The notes beneath the pieces are model-generated. The model saw only the letters and a list, made by a program, of their open reading frames with translations, was not told the origin of the DNA and ran no database searches. Shown here one piece after another: positions 42,273 through 50,807 of a DNA stretch of 64,000 nt. A program made the translations under genes and the position numbers. How positions within the stretch are numbered: the stretch's first letter is position 1; the number at the start of each line of letters is the position of its first letter. The DNA is from Curtobacterium pusillum (lineage in GTDB: Bacteria > Actinomycetota > Actinomycetes > Actinomycetales > Microbacteriaceae), in the NCBI GenBank assembly GCA_002025645.1, contig CP018783.1:3844001-3908000 (forward strand), written 5' to 3'.

Positions 42273-42850
42273 CGGACTCCTGATGTGGTGGTGACGGGAC
42301 GGAGGACGTACTCGAACGTCGCCCGAGCACGGGCGGGGTCCGGCGTTTCCCCGGAGATGAGGTCGGCGTACGTGAAGGACTCGGAGATCCGGACGAGCAG
42401 CCGAGCGAGCTCCTCGGCGGACAGCGGTGTCGGATCGAAGGCCCCGGTGATGCGCTCACGATCGACGAGTTCGGTGACGCGGCCGACGAACCGGCTCTGT
42501 ACGTCGCTCTCGGTGGTCGTCAGCAGACGGAGTGCCCGTGCCGGTTCGCGGGTGAGGAACGCCCGGAAGTAGGGGGCTTCGATCAGGTCCGCCGTGAAGC
42601 GGTCGAGCACGTCGACGATGCGCGCGGCACCGGACGGCGCGGCCGCGGCGGCAGCCGCGTCGAACGTCGGGACGGCGAGCGACCAGAGGATCTCGGACAG
42701 CAACCGGTCACGGTTGCCCACCCACCGGAACAGCGACGTGCGGTCCACGCCGAGCGAGCTGGCCAGCGCGCCCATGTCGATCCGGGACCCGGCGATGAAG
42801 GTGTGGCGTGCCTCCCGGAACGCGCGCAGCGCTGAATCCGATGTGTACAC
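42269..42850 (-). CDS. TetR family transcriptional regulator
   Basis: A 193-residue TetR-type regulator. Residues about 8-52 form the HTH (FREARHTFIAGSRIDMGALASSLGVDRTSLFRWVGNRDRLLSEIL), and the rest is a helical ligand domain. It is divergent from an acyl-CoA dehydrogenase gene with a 46-bp gap and overlaps the thioesterase gene downstream, so it likely controls both. The first helices differ from canonical TetR motifs (QsdR-like), so the subfamily is open. Confidence 0.8.
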   Translation of the reverse strand: MYTSDSALRAFREARHTFIAGSRIDMGALASSLGVDRTSLFRWVGNRDRLLSEILWSLAVPTFDAAAAAAAPSGAARIVDVLDRFTADLIEAPYFRAFLTREPARALRLLTTTESDVQSRFVGRVTELVDRERITGAFDPTPLSAEELARLLVRISESFTYADLISGETPDPARARATFEYVLRPVTTTSGVR

Positions 42851-42896
42851 GCGATCCTCCCTTGCAACGTTTCCGAGAATGATGCACGATCAGTGT

Positions 42897-44090
42897 ATGT
42901 CACTGACGACGGCCACCCCCGCGATCCTCGAGTCCGACTTCTACCGGTTCCAGGAGGGGTTGACCGACCAGGAGCGCGAGTCCCTCGGACGGCTGCGCAC
43001 GTACCTCGAGTCCGAGGTGCGCCCGATCGCGGACGAGTACTGGGCGCGTGCCGAGTTCCCGATGCAGGTCATCAAGCCCCTGTCGGAGCTCGGCATGTAC
43101 GGCGCCGGCGTCCCGTTGGTGCGGCACTTCGAGAACTCGGCCGTGTACCGCGGGTGGGCGGCGCTCGAACTCGGGCGGGTGGACGCCAGCGTTGCAACCT
43201 TCATCGGTGTGCAGTCCGGGCTCGCCATGAACTCGATCGCGGTGGCTGGAAGTGACGAGCAGCAGCAGGAGTGGCTGCCGCGCATGGCCTCCGGTGAGCT
43301 CGTCGGAGCGTTCGGTCTGACCGAGCCGCTCTCCGGCAGCGACTCCGCGCGCGGCCTCCGGACGACCGCCCGGCGCGACGGTGACACCTGGGTCCTCGAC
43401 GGTGAGAAGCGCTGGATCGGCAACGCCACCTTCGCGGACGTCGTCGTCATCTGGGCGAAGGACGTCGCCGACGACCAGGTGAAGGGCTTCCTCGTCACGA
43501 CGGACACCCCAGGGTTCACCGCGACGAAGATCGAGGACAAGATCGCCCTGCGCGGCGTGCAGAACGCCGACATCGTGATGACCGGGGTCGAGGTGCCCGA
43601 GTCGCGACGGCTCCAGCGGGCGGACTCATTCCGCGCCACGGCCGAGGTGCTCCGGCTGACCCGGACCGAGGTGGCGTGGCAGGCGATCGGCATCGCGGTC
43701 GGCGCGTACGAGGCCGCACTCGACTACGCCCGCAACCGGATCCAGTTCGGCAAGCCCATCGCCGCGCACCAGATGGTGCAGGACCTGCTCGTGAAGTCGC
43801 TCGCGAACATCACGGCGTCGATCGCGCTGTGCACGCAGGCCTCGGCGATGCAGGACGCGGGGACCGGTGGCGACGAACACTCGGCGATGGCGAAGGCGTT
43901 CGCGACCGCGAAGATGCGCGAGACCGTGGCGTGGTGCCGTGAGGTCGAGGGCGGCAACGGCATCGTGCTCGACAAGGGCGTCGCCCGGTTCTTCGCCGAC
44001 GCCGAGGCGATCTACTCGTACGAGGGCACGCGTGAGGTGAACACCCTCATCGTCGGGCGAGCGATCACGGGGCAGGCCGCGTTCGTGTAG
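42897..44090 (+). CDS. acyl-CoA dehydrogenase, glutaryl-CoA-dehydrogenase-like
   Basis: A 397-residue acyl-CoA dehydrogenase. GAFGLTEPLSGSDSARGLRTTARR is the FAD-binding loop, WIGNATFADVVVIW and ARNRIQFGKPIAAHQMVQD follow, and the catalytic base is E376 in YSYEGTREVNTLIVGR. The YEGT position matches the glutaryl-CoA dehydrogenase family. ATG 42897 is the first fitting start. It is divergent from its probable regulator. A 52-bp palindrome lies 20 bp after the stop. The acyl-CoA substrate is unknown. Confidence 0.9.
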   Translation: MSLTTATPAILESDFYRFQEGLTDQERESLGRLRTYLESEVRPIADEYWARAEFPMQVIKPLSELGMYGAGVPLVRHFENSAVYRGWAALELGRVDASVATFIGVQSGLAMNSIAVAGSDEQQQEWLPRMASGELVGAFGLTEPLSGSDSARGLRTTARRDGDTWVLDGEKRWIGNATFADVVVIWAKDVADDQVKGFLVTTDTPGFTATKIEDKIALRGVQNADIVMTGVEVPESRRLQRADSFRATAEVLRLTRTEVAWQAIGIAVGAYEAALDYARNRIQFGKPIAAHQMVQDLLVKSLANITASIALCTQASAMQDAGTGGDEHSAMAKAFATAKMRETVAWCREVEGGNGIVLDKGVARFFADAEAIYSYEGTREVNTLIVGRAITGQAAFV

Positions 44091-44109
44091 GTCGGCCCGG
44101 CGCGGCCAG

Positions 44110-44161
44110 ACCCAGAACGACTTCGTCGACGTCGTACGACGTCGACTCTGTCGTTCCGGGT
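44110..44161. repeat. 52-bp loopless palindrome between convergent genes
   Basis: ACCCAGAACGAC.. (44110-44135) is complementary to 44136-44161 at 22 of 26 positions with no loop. The core reads GTCGACGTCGTACGACGTCGAC. It separates the acyl-CoA dehydrogenase and S9 peptidase stops. It might be a bidirectional terminator. It is unrelated in sequence to the 46-bp family. Confidence 0.7.
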
Positions 44162-44170
44162 CGGGGCGCG

Positions 44171-46291
44171 CTACCCGAGCAGCTCCGGCCGCTCCCACTC
44201 GCCGCCGCGCACGTGCTGCTCGAGGAACGCGAACACCGTCTCGTACCAGACCACCGCGTGTTGCGGCTTGAGCACCCAGTGGTTCTCGTCCGGGAAGTAC
44301 AGGAACCGGTGCGGCATCGAACCGTCCGGTGCCGCGTGGTGCTCGGCGAGCTCGGACCACAGCCGGAGTCCCTCGCCGATCGGCACCCGGTAGTCCTTGT
44401 CGCCGTGGATGACGAGCATCGGTGACGTGATGTCCGCCACGAAGCGGTGCGGGTCGTTCTCGTGCAGCCCGTCGGCGTCGAAGATCGACTGCCAGTACTG
44501 TGACATGTCCGTGGTGCCGTTGAACTGGTCGAGCGCCCACAGGCTGGCGTGGGTGACGATCGCCCGGAAGCGGTCGGTGTGGCCGGCGACCCAGTTCGCC
44601 ATGAAGCCACCGAAGGACCCGCCGAGCGCCGCCGTCCGGGTCTCGTCGATGTCGTCGCGCGCCACGACCGCGTCGGTGATCGCCATCAGGTCCGTGTACG
44701 GCGCCTGACCCCAGGCGTTCCACCCCCGGTTGATGAAGTCGAGGCCGTACCCGGTCGACAGCGCGGGGTCGGGCAGGAGCACGGCGTACCCGCGCGCTGC
44801 GGCGAGCTGCGGATTCCACCGCCAGGACCACTGGTTCCACGAGTTCAGCGGCCCGCCGTGGATCCAGAGCAGCAGCGGGTGCGGTCCGTCGCCGGCGTCG
44901 GACGACGGCAGGACGAGCCAGCCGCGCACCCGGGAGCCGTCGGCAGCCGTGGTCTCGACCTCTTCCAGGCGGCCGGGGACGTCGGGCAGCGCGGCGGGCG
45001 TGGCGAGCGGCGTCACCGTCCCGTCGGTCGCGATCTGCACGGGGTGCAGCGGGGCCGCCCAGGAGGCACGGAGCGCCACCACGGCGCCGCTCGCGTCCGC
45101 CACGCGCAGGCTCGAGTACGCCCAGTCGTCGTGCGTCAGCTGCTCGACGGCACCGCCGTCCAGGGGCAGCCGGAAGACCGGCGCGCGACCGTCCTGGTCC
45201 GCCGTCGCCAGGAGCGCACTGTCGCCGTGCGCGAAGACCAGCTCGTTCGGCCAGCGGTCCCAGTCGGTGGCGATGCGCCGTGCACCGGACGCCGTGGTGC
45301 CGTCGAGGTCGGCGACCCAGATCTCCTGCTGCGTCGCACCCTGCGGCGTGAAGCGCGGCGTCCGCACCCACGCCAGGGTCCGCCCGTCGTGGCTGAGGGT
45401 GGGCGTCTCGTGGTCGACGGCGTCGTCGCTGAACAGCACCGTGCTCTGGCCGGTCGCGACGTCGAAGGCGACGATCGTCGATCGCGAACCACGCGATTCC
45501 TGCACGGCGACCGTCGCGACGACCACCGAGCCGTCGGGCGTGACCACCCCGTCGACGTGTTCGAGGGAGCGCGCCGGTGCCGGCGTGAGGTCGGTGAGCG
45601 CGGGGAGGTGTGCCGGGTACACCGGAGCATCGGACGCACCCTGCGTGGTCGGCGTCTCCTGCGGAGACGTCTCCTGCAGCGCCGTCTCCCGCAGGGTCGC
45701 GAGGTCGAGCGTCAGCACGTGCGTCTCGTCGGGGCCGAGGTCGTGGTCCCAGAACCGCACCGGGTAGGTCTCGTGCAGGATCGCCTGCACCTTCCGGCCC
45801 TTGCGGCGCCCGCGGAGCTCGGCGTCGGCGGCGATCACACCCGTGCGGTCGGTGCCGGCGCCGGGGAGCAGCCCGGCCGTGACCGCGACGGTGTCGGCCG
45901 CCGCGGCGGTACCGAGGACACCACCGACGCCGCCCGCGAGTTTCGTGACCGGTCGTGCCTCGCCACCGGCGGCGGGCAGGACCCAGAGCTGCGGGGCGTC
46001 GCTGTCCTTGTCGCCCTCGCCGTCGGGACGCCCCGAGACGAACAGCAGGTCACCGGAGCGTGTGAAGGAGACCCCGCCCTCGCCCTTCGTCGAGCGCGTC
46101 AACCGGACCGGCGTCGAGTCGGTGTCGGACGACGGGCCGGGCACCGCCCAGATCGACCGCCGGTACCCGGTGCCGTCGGCGTCGAGCACGCTGACGGTGA
46201 GGGCCACGCGGGAGCCGTCCGGGCTCACCGCGATCCCGTCCACGCGGGGGAGAGCGGTGTACTGGTCGAGGTCCGAGAACGGCGTCGTCAT
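44171..46291 (-). CDS. S9 family prolyl-oligopeptidase-type peptidase
   Basis: A 706-residue peptidase: an N-terminal beta-propeller (about 1-430) and a C-terminal alpha/beta hydrolase. The nucleophile S559 is in AALGGSFGGFMANW, the acid in HGDKDYRVPIGEG, and the His in DENHWVLKPQHAVVW, the triad of dipeptidyl-aminopeptidase/acylaminoacyl-peptidases. It is cytoplasmic (no signal). ATG 46291 has TAGCGT 6 nt upstream (leaderless). The dipeptide or acyl-peptide substrate is unknown. Confidence 0.92.
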   Translation of the reverse strand: MTTPFSDLDQYTALPRVDGIAVSPDGSRVALTVSVLDADGTGYRRSIWAVPGPSSDTDSTPVRLTRSTKGEGGVSFTRSGDLLFVSGRPDGEGDKDSDAPQLWVLPAAGGEARPVTKLAGGVGGVLGTAAAADTVAVTAGLLPGAGTDRTGVIAADAELRGRRKGRKVQAILHETYPVRFWDHDLGPDETHVLTLDLATLRETALQETSPQETPTTQGASDAPVYPAHLPALTDLTPAPARSLEHVDGVVTPDGSVVVATVAVQESRGSRSTIVAFDVATGQSTVLFSDDAVDHETPTLSHDGRTLAWVRTPRFTPQGATQQEIWVADLDGTTASGARRIATDWDRWPNELVFAHGDSALLATADQDGRAPVFRLPLDGGAVEQLTHDDWAYSSLRVADASGAVVALRASWAAPLHPVQIATDGTVTPLATPAALPDVPGRLEEVETTAADGSRVRGWLVLPSSDAGDGPHPLLLWIHGGPLNSWNQWSWRWNPQLAAARGYAVLLPDPALSTGYGLDFINRGWNAWGQAPYTDLMAITDAVVARDDIDETRTAALGGSFGGFMANWVAGHTDRFRAIVTHASLWALDQFNGTTDMSQYWQSIFDADGLHENDPHRFVADITSPMLVIHGDKDYRVPIGEGLRLWSELAEHHAAPDGSMPHRFLYFPDENHWVLKPQHAVVWYETVFAFLEQHVRGGEWERPELLG

Positions 46292-46363
46292 GCCCCCACG
46301 CTATCGGCGCGACCCGACAGCAGGGCCCTCACGACCCGGCCTGTGGAGAAGTGTCGGCCGGGC

Positions 46364-47236
46364 TCACGCCCAGAACGCGGCGATGCCCTCGGCGACCGCA
46401 CTGCCCTGGGTCCGCCCGGCGTCGGCGGACGGCGCCTGCGTGCTGAGCGACAGTGAGTTCGTGCCGAACGCCTGCTGCGCGGTGCTGTCCGCCACGATGA
46501 CCTCGACCGAGCTGCCGGCGGCGCGGAGTCCCTCGACCGCGACGTCGAGCCACGGCCCGAGCGGCGACGGGCCCTCTGGACCGCAGGCGATGACGAGGAC
46601 GCGCTCGTACCCGGCGGCGACGTCCACGTTCGTCGCCGAGCGGAGACCGCCGTCGATGTAGGGGCGTCCCTCGAGTCCGACCGGCGACCACACGAGGGGC
46701 ACCGAGCAGCTCGCGGCGACGGCCCGGGGGAGCGGGATCCCGTCGGCGGCGGTGACCACGCGGAAGGTGCCGTCCGTCGCGTCGATGGTCGTCAGGGCGA
46801 GCGGCTTCGCCGGCCACTCCGTCGCGGGCAGGGTCTCGGTGAACGTGGCGACGCGCTCGTCGTCGGTCTGCCCGGTGGTGGTCTGCTGCGCGAGGAGGCC
46901 GAGGCGTGCACGGGCGTCCTGGTCGGAGGTCGCGCCCTCGAGGACGGCGCCGATGCGCTGCTGGAAGTCCTCGCCGTCGATGGCGACGGGTTCCTCGTAC
47001 GTGGTCGGGACGGGGGCGTGCTGCTGGTCGTACGCCTGCTGGACCCCGCCGTACCGGACGAACGTGCCGACGACGCTGCCGGCGCTCGTCCCGACCACGA
47101 GGTCGGCCGCGTCGAGGTCGACCCCGGCGTCCTGGAGCGCGGTGAGCACCCCGAGTTCCCAGGCGATGCCGGCGATGCCGCCACCTCCGAGGACGAGTGC
47201 TCTGGTTCCGGGTGCGGGCGTCGAGACGTCGGTCAT
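46364..47236 (-). CDS. patatin-like phospholipase
   Basis: A 290-residue patatin-fold enzyme. The oxyanion hole is GGGGIAG (17-23), the nucleophile S51 is in VVGTSAGSV, and the catalytic Asp is in RPYIDGGLRS. No signal peptide is present, so it is probably cytosolic or membrane-associated. It likely hydrolyses acyl esters of phospholipids or similar lipids. ATG 47236 has an AGGA-type site. A 46-bp family palindrome (47283-47328) lies upstream, between this gene and the protease. Confidence 0.88.
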   Translation of the reverse strand: MTDVSTPAPGTRALVLGGGGIAGIAWELGVLTALQDAGVDLDAADLVVGTSAGSVVGTFVRYGGVQQAYDQQHAPVPTTYEEPVAIDGEDFQQRIGAVLEGATSDQDARARLGLLAQQTTTGQTDDERVATFTETLPATEWPAKPLALTTIDATDGTFRVVTAADGIPLPRAVAASCSVPLVWSPVGLEGRPYIDGGLRSATNVDVAAGYERVLVIACGPEGPSPLGPWLDVAVEGLRAAGSSVEVIVADSTAQQAFGTNSLSLSTQAPSADAGRTQGSAVAEGIAAFWA

Positions 47237-47282
47237 GGGTCCTGCTTACCAGGCTGCGGTGTCGCCGTGGTGGCGACCGGCG

Positions 47283-47328
47283 ACGGACTGGAGGGGCGTG
47301 GCGGCGCCGTCACGCGCCTCCAGTCCGT
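47283..47328. repeat. 46-bp palindrome, copy 2
   Basis: Left half ACGGACTGGAGGGGCGTG plus GCGGC, right half complementary at 21 of 23 positions. The length is identical to 34561-34606. It lies 17 bp past the S1 protease stop and could serve as its terminator. Confidence 0.85.
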
Positions 47329-47345
47329 CTCGTGGGTGCGCTGGG

Positions 47346-48083
47346 TCAGACGCCCGCGGTGGAACGGATCCAGCTGGCGGACTGGGCGAGCACCGCGTAG
47401 TTCGAGCCGGCGTGCGTGTTCGCACCGGGGTCGGCCACGTCACCCGTCGAGCACACGCCGACGACCTTGCCGTTCACGACGAGTGCGCCACCGGAGTCGC
47501 CGTGGTTCGAGGCTCCCGACACCCCGGTGACGTGCTGGGCGAGCCCGCCGTACGCGTCGGTCGAGCTGCCCGTGAGGTTCACGGTCGCCTGGTAGAGCCC
47601 GGTGGTCGGGACGCTGTTGGCCCGGTTGCCGTACCCGAGGATCGTGCCCGTCCCGGTGGACTTCGGACTGAAGCCGAGGTCCAGCTGGGCGTACGAGGAC
47701 AGGGTCTTCGGCGTGCGCAGGTGCACGAGTGCGATGTCGCCCGACGGCGCCGAGTAGAGCCGGTCGGCCGCGGTCGCCGTGCCCCGGTTCGTGGTGCTGT
47801 TCGAGTGGTAGACGTTCATCGCGGTGGTGCCGTCGACGCAGTGCTCGGCGGTGAGCACCCACGAGGCGTTGAGCTGTTCGCCGGTGCACCCGAACGTGTC
47901 GGTGCCGCCCTGCTGGAAGACGAGCTGCACCTCCCACGGGGTGCTCGGCGCCGGCTCGCCGCCGATGACCTGGGGCGAGGCGGTGGCGGCGTTCGCGGCG
48001 GTCGCGCCGAGGGAGCCACCGAGGAGGGCGAGGGCGGCCGTCGCGGTCAGTGCGAGGGCCCTGAGGTTCTGTCGCTGCTTCAT
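47346..48083 (-). CDS. secreted trypsin-like serine protease (S1 family)
   Basis: 245 residues: signal peptide (about 1-33, cleaved near ANAAT), then a chymotrypsin-fold protease starting QVIGGEPAPS. The catalytic triad is visible: H81 (TAEHC), D116 (SGDIALV) and S197 (GDSGGAL). A Cys pair (C66/C82) flanks the histidine loop. The IGG N-terminus indicates zymogen-type processing. Ser-specificity residues were not read. ATG 48083 fits the signal. It could digest extracellular proteins, including plant material. Confidence 0.92.
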   Translation of the reverse strand: MKQRQNLRALALTATAALALLGGSLGATAANAATASPQVIGGEPAPSTPWEVQLVFQQGGTDTFGCTGEQLNASWVLTAEHCVDGTTAMNVYHSNSTTNRGTATAADRLYSAPSGDIALVHLRTPKTLSSYAQLDLGFSPKSTGTGTILGYGNRANSVPTTGLYQATVNLTGSSTDAYGGLAQHVTGVSGASNHGDSGGALVVNGKVVGVCSTGDVADPGANTHAGSNYAVLAQSASWIRSTAGV

Positions 48084-48196
48084 GGACAGATCGTGCGCGC
48101 CCCCTGTTCGGGGGTCAAGTCAGCGTTGCGGAGGACAACACACGTCACCCTGTGGACAACTCCGTCGGCGTCGGTGGCACGCCCTACCGTCGAGGC

Positions 48197-49024
48197 ATGG
48201 GGCAGGAACAGGAACGACGCCGGACGCGTGCCGGGCGGGTCGGTGCGGTGGTGTGGCCGATCGTGGTGGCCGCTGCGCCCACCGCGGCGTTCCAGCTGCC
48301 GAACCTCGTCCAGACGTCGGCGGTGCGGGTGTCGCTCGTCGGGTTCGGGCTCGTCGTCCTCGTGGCCGCGGTGTTCGTGCAGGTGGTGCGCGCCCGCCGT
48401 GCCGAGGCGTCACGGACCGCTGCGGCAGACGACTCCGCCGCAGTCGAGCTCGAGCAGGGGACCGCGGTCCGGTACGCGTTCGGACAGCTCGCCACCCGGC
48501 TCGTCCGGTTCACCGAGCTCCGGCGACGCGACCGTCGGAGTGAACTGCCGGCGTTCGCGGACCGGGTCGCGGTGGCCCTCGCCTTCTACCTGCTCCCCAA
48601 GGTCCCGGACGTCCGCGCCAACGTGTACCAGCTCTCGGCGGACCTGGGCGCGCTCGAACCGATCGGCCACGGCGGAGCGGGCGACACCGCCGGGGTCTTC
48701 CGCGCGGGCACACCCTACGGGGACCGCAACCTCGAGTGGGTGCTCGTCGGCGGCGCACCCCGCATCGTCGGGGACCGTGCGGCCGACGTCGACGTCGACC
48801 AGGACCTGCCGGGTTTCGAACCGCGGTACCGGTCGTACGTCTCCGTCGTCATCCGGTCGCACGAGTACTCGTTCGGCATGCTCACCGTCGACTCGCCGGC
48901 TCCCGATGCGTTCACCGATCTCGATGCGAAGACCGTCGCCGTGGTCGCCGCGTTCATGGCGGTGGCGTTCTCCCTCACCTACTCGTCCCCGGAACGGGAC
49001 CGCGACTCCCGGAAAGGCCCGTGA
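48197..49024 (+). CDS. membrane protein with a GAF-like domain
   Basis: A 275-residue protein: two N-terminal hydrophobic helices (about 12-35 and 40-60), a charged linker and a C-terminal GAF-like sensor domain (about 120-265, with YRSYVSVVIRSHEYSFGMLTVDSPAPDAFTDLDAKTVAVVAAFMAVAF). The GAF ligand is not predictable. I start at ATG 48197 with TACCGT 6 nt upstream (leaderless). A frame extending 45 bp upstream exists but has no conserved content. The gene is followed 41 bp later by a 61-residue ORF. Confidence 0.7.
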   Translation: MGQEQERRRTRAGRVGAVVWPIVVAAAPTAAFQLPNLVQTSAVRVSLVGFGLVVLVAAVFVQVVRARRAEASRTAAADDSAAVELEQGTAVRYAFGQLATRLVRFTELRRRDRRSELPAFADRVAVALAFYLLPKVPDVRANVYQLSADLGALEPIGHGGAGDTAGVFRAGTPYGDRNLEWVLVGGAPRIVGDRAADVDVDQDLPGFEPRYRSYVSVVIRSHEYSFGMLTVDSPAPDAFTDLDAKTVAVVAAFMAVAFSLTYSSPERDRDSRKGP

Positions 49025-49065
49025 TGCTCACGCGATTTGTCGGACGCTCGACGTACCATCCCCCC

Positions 49066-49251
49066 ATGACCATCGTGACCCCCGAACCGAAGCCCTTCGG
49101 ACGTTCACGGGTGTACACCCCGAACTGGACCGACGACACCACTGACGCCGACTACGAAGACCTCGAGGTCATCGCGGCGAACATCGAACGTGAGCGTGCA
49201 GCCGCGCGACGCCGGGTCGAGGCGCGGATCGCCGCCCGGCTCGCTCGCTGA
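49066..49251 (+). CDS. 61-residue small hypothetical protein
   Basis: A short protein: a polar N-terminus (MTIVTPEPKPFGRSRVYTPNW) and a charged C-terminal helix rich in Glu, Arg and Ala (NIERERAAARRRVEARIAARLAR), likely coiled-coil-forming. TACCAT lies 6 nt before ATG 49066, so the mRNA is probably leaderless. It may be co-transcribed with the GAF-like gene. No family is recognised. Confidence 0.5.
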   Translation: MTIVTPEPKPFGRSRVYTPNWTDDTTDADYEDLEVIAANIERERAAARRRVEARIAARLAR

Positions 49252-49276
49252 CCGGGCGGGATCCGCACCGCACGCG

Positions 49277-50305
49277 TCACTCGGCGGTCACGTCGATGAG
49301 CACCTTCCCGACCGTGTCGGACTCGACGGCGTCGTGTGCGGCAGCCGTCTCCTCGAGCGTGAACCGCACGAGCGGCAGTCCCGCAGCTTCGCCCACCGGC
49401 AAGACGCCGTCGCGCAGCGCCGCGGTGACGTCCTCGGCGGCTGCGCGCAGGGCATCGTCGCCGATCGTGTAGAGCAGCAGGAACTGGTACCGAGCGTTGA
49501 CGCTCATGTTCGGACGGATCGGCAGCGTGGCGTCGTCACCGCCGTTGTTCGCGTAGATCGACACCACGCCGTGGTTCGCCAGTACCTCCGCGACAAGCCC
49601 GGCGTTCTGCGGGACCGACACCTCGACGACGATGTCGACGCCGTCGGGGGCGATGTCCCGGATGCGGGCAGCGGCGTCCCCCGACCGGTAGTTCACCGTG
49701 TGGTGCGCGCCTGCCGCGGTCGCGAGGGCGGCCTTCGCGTCGGAGCTGATGGTCGTGATCACCGTCGCGCCGGCCCACCGGGCGAGCTGGATCGCGGCGT
49801 GGCCGACCGCCCCGGCGCCACCGGCGACCAGGACGGTCCTGCCGGTGAGGGCTCCCGGCGCGAGTCGTGACGGTCCGTGCTCGTGCGTGGTGAGGGCTCG
49901 GTGCGCGGTCATCGCGGGGACGCCGAGCGAGGCGCCGACGTCGAAGCCCGTGCCGTCGGGCAACCGCACGGCCCGGGCGGCCGGTACGACGGTGTACTCC
50001 TGCGCCGTGCCGGTCGGACGGCTCGCGGCGGCCATGTACAGCCAGACGTGGTCGCCGACGGACAGTTCCTCGACCCCGTCGCCGAGGGCGTCGACGACCC
50101 CGGCACCGTCCTGGTTCGGGGTGATCTCGGGGAAGGGCAGACCGTCGCCGTAGGTGCCGCCGGCGCGGGCCTTCCAGTCGGTCGGGTTGACGCCCGAGAC
50201 GACGACGCGGACCCGGACCTCGCCGGGGCCGGGCTCGGGGAGCGGGCGCTCCGCGAGGGTCAGGACGGACGAGTCACCGGGCTTCGTGTAGACGACTGAA
50301 CGCAT
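49277..50305 (-). CDS. NADPH:quinone reductase-type zinc-independent alcohol dehydrogenase family protein
   Basis: A 342-residue medium-chain dehydrogenase/reductase of the quinone-oxidoreductase type. The NADPH-binding motif is VLVAGGAGAVGHAAIQLARWAGATVITTISSD, and GVNPTDWKARAGG and NQDGAGVVDALGDGVEELSVGDHVW precede it. No structural-zinc cysteines are present. It reduces quinones or unsaturated carbonyls. It follows an HxlR regulator on the same strand with a 44-bp gap, as in the QorR-qor2-type arrangement of corynebacteria. ATG 50305 has a GGGGGA site. Confidence 0.9.
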   Translation of the reverse strand: MRSVVYTKPGDSSVLTLAERPLPEPGPGEVRVRVVVSGVNPTDWKARAGGTYGDGLPFPEITPNQDGAGVVDALGDGVEELSVGDHVWLYMAAASRPTGTAQEYTVVPAARAVRLPDGTGFDVGASLGVPAMTAHRALTTHEHGPSRLAPGALTGRTVLVAGGAGAVGHAAIQLARWAGATVITTISSDAKAALATAAGAHHTVNYRSGDAAARIRDIAPDGVDIVVEVSVPQNAGLVAEVLANHGVVSIYANNGGDDATLPIRPNMSVNARYQFLLLYTIGDDALRAAAEDVTAALRDGVLPVGEAAGLPLVRFTLEETAAAHDAVESDTVGKVLIDVTAE

Positions 50306-50349
50306 GTCCCCAGGCAACCACGGCGGTGGCTCGGGGATTCCGGGCGCGC

Positions 50350-50715
50350 TCAGCTCCGGGCGTCGTACACCTCGCGCGAGACCGCGACGTCGTCCATGTG
50401 CGAGGTCGCCCAGTCCTCGAGCGGCTTCAGCACCTCGCGCAGGGACTGACCGCGGTCGGTCAGCTCGTACTCGACGTGCGGCGGGATCTCCGGGAAGACC
50501 GTGCGGGTGACGAGTCCGTCGCGCTCGAGGGCGCGGAGGGTCTGGGTGAGCATCTTCTGCGACACCCCCTGCACTCGGGTGGCGATCGCCGAGTAGCGTG
50601 CCGGACCGTCGGCGAGGGTGCCGATCGTCAGGACACTCCACCGGTCGCCGATGCGGTCGAGCAGTTGCCGCGAGGGGCACTCCGCGGCGTACGGGCTGTA
50701 CTCGAGTGCTGACAC
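50350..50715 (-). CDS. HxlR family transcriptional regulator
   Basis: A 121-residue winged-helix regulator (HxlR/DUF24). C13 in AAECPSRQLLDRIGDRWSVL is the conserved N-terminal Cys used for electrophile sensing in related regulators such as YodB and QorR. The winged helix ends DRGQSLREVLKPLEDW. It heads an operon with the quinone reductase and is divergent from the NmrA-like gene, so it likely represses both through the site at 50746-50766. Confidence 0.9.
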   Translation of the reverse strand: MSALEYSPYAAECPSRQLLDRIGDRWSVLTIGTLADGPARYSAIATRVQGVSQKMLTQTLRALERDGLVTRTVFPEIPPHVEYELTDRGQSLREVLKPLEDWATSHMDDVAVSREVYDARS

Positions 50716-50745
50716 GACGACCTCCGTTACGCACCGTGAGGTGCC

Positions 50746-50766
50746 TACTTACTTAAAGAGAGTAAC
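50746..50766. promoter_or_regulatory. HxlR operator candidate
   Basis: TACTTACTTAAAGAGAGTAAC contains TTACTT and GAGTAA facing each other and is the only AT-rich patch between the divergent HxlR and NmrA-like starts. The spacing suits a shared operator overlapping both promoters. The binding protein is inferred from gene context. Confidence 0.55.
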
Positions 50767-50807
50767 GCTTGTACGGTGAGTGTCAACGTTCCACGAAAGG
50801 AAGCTCC

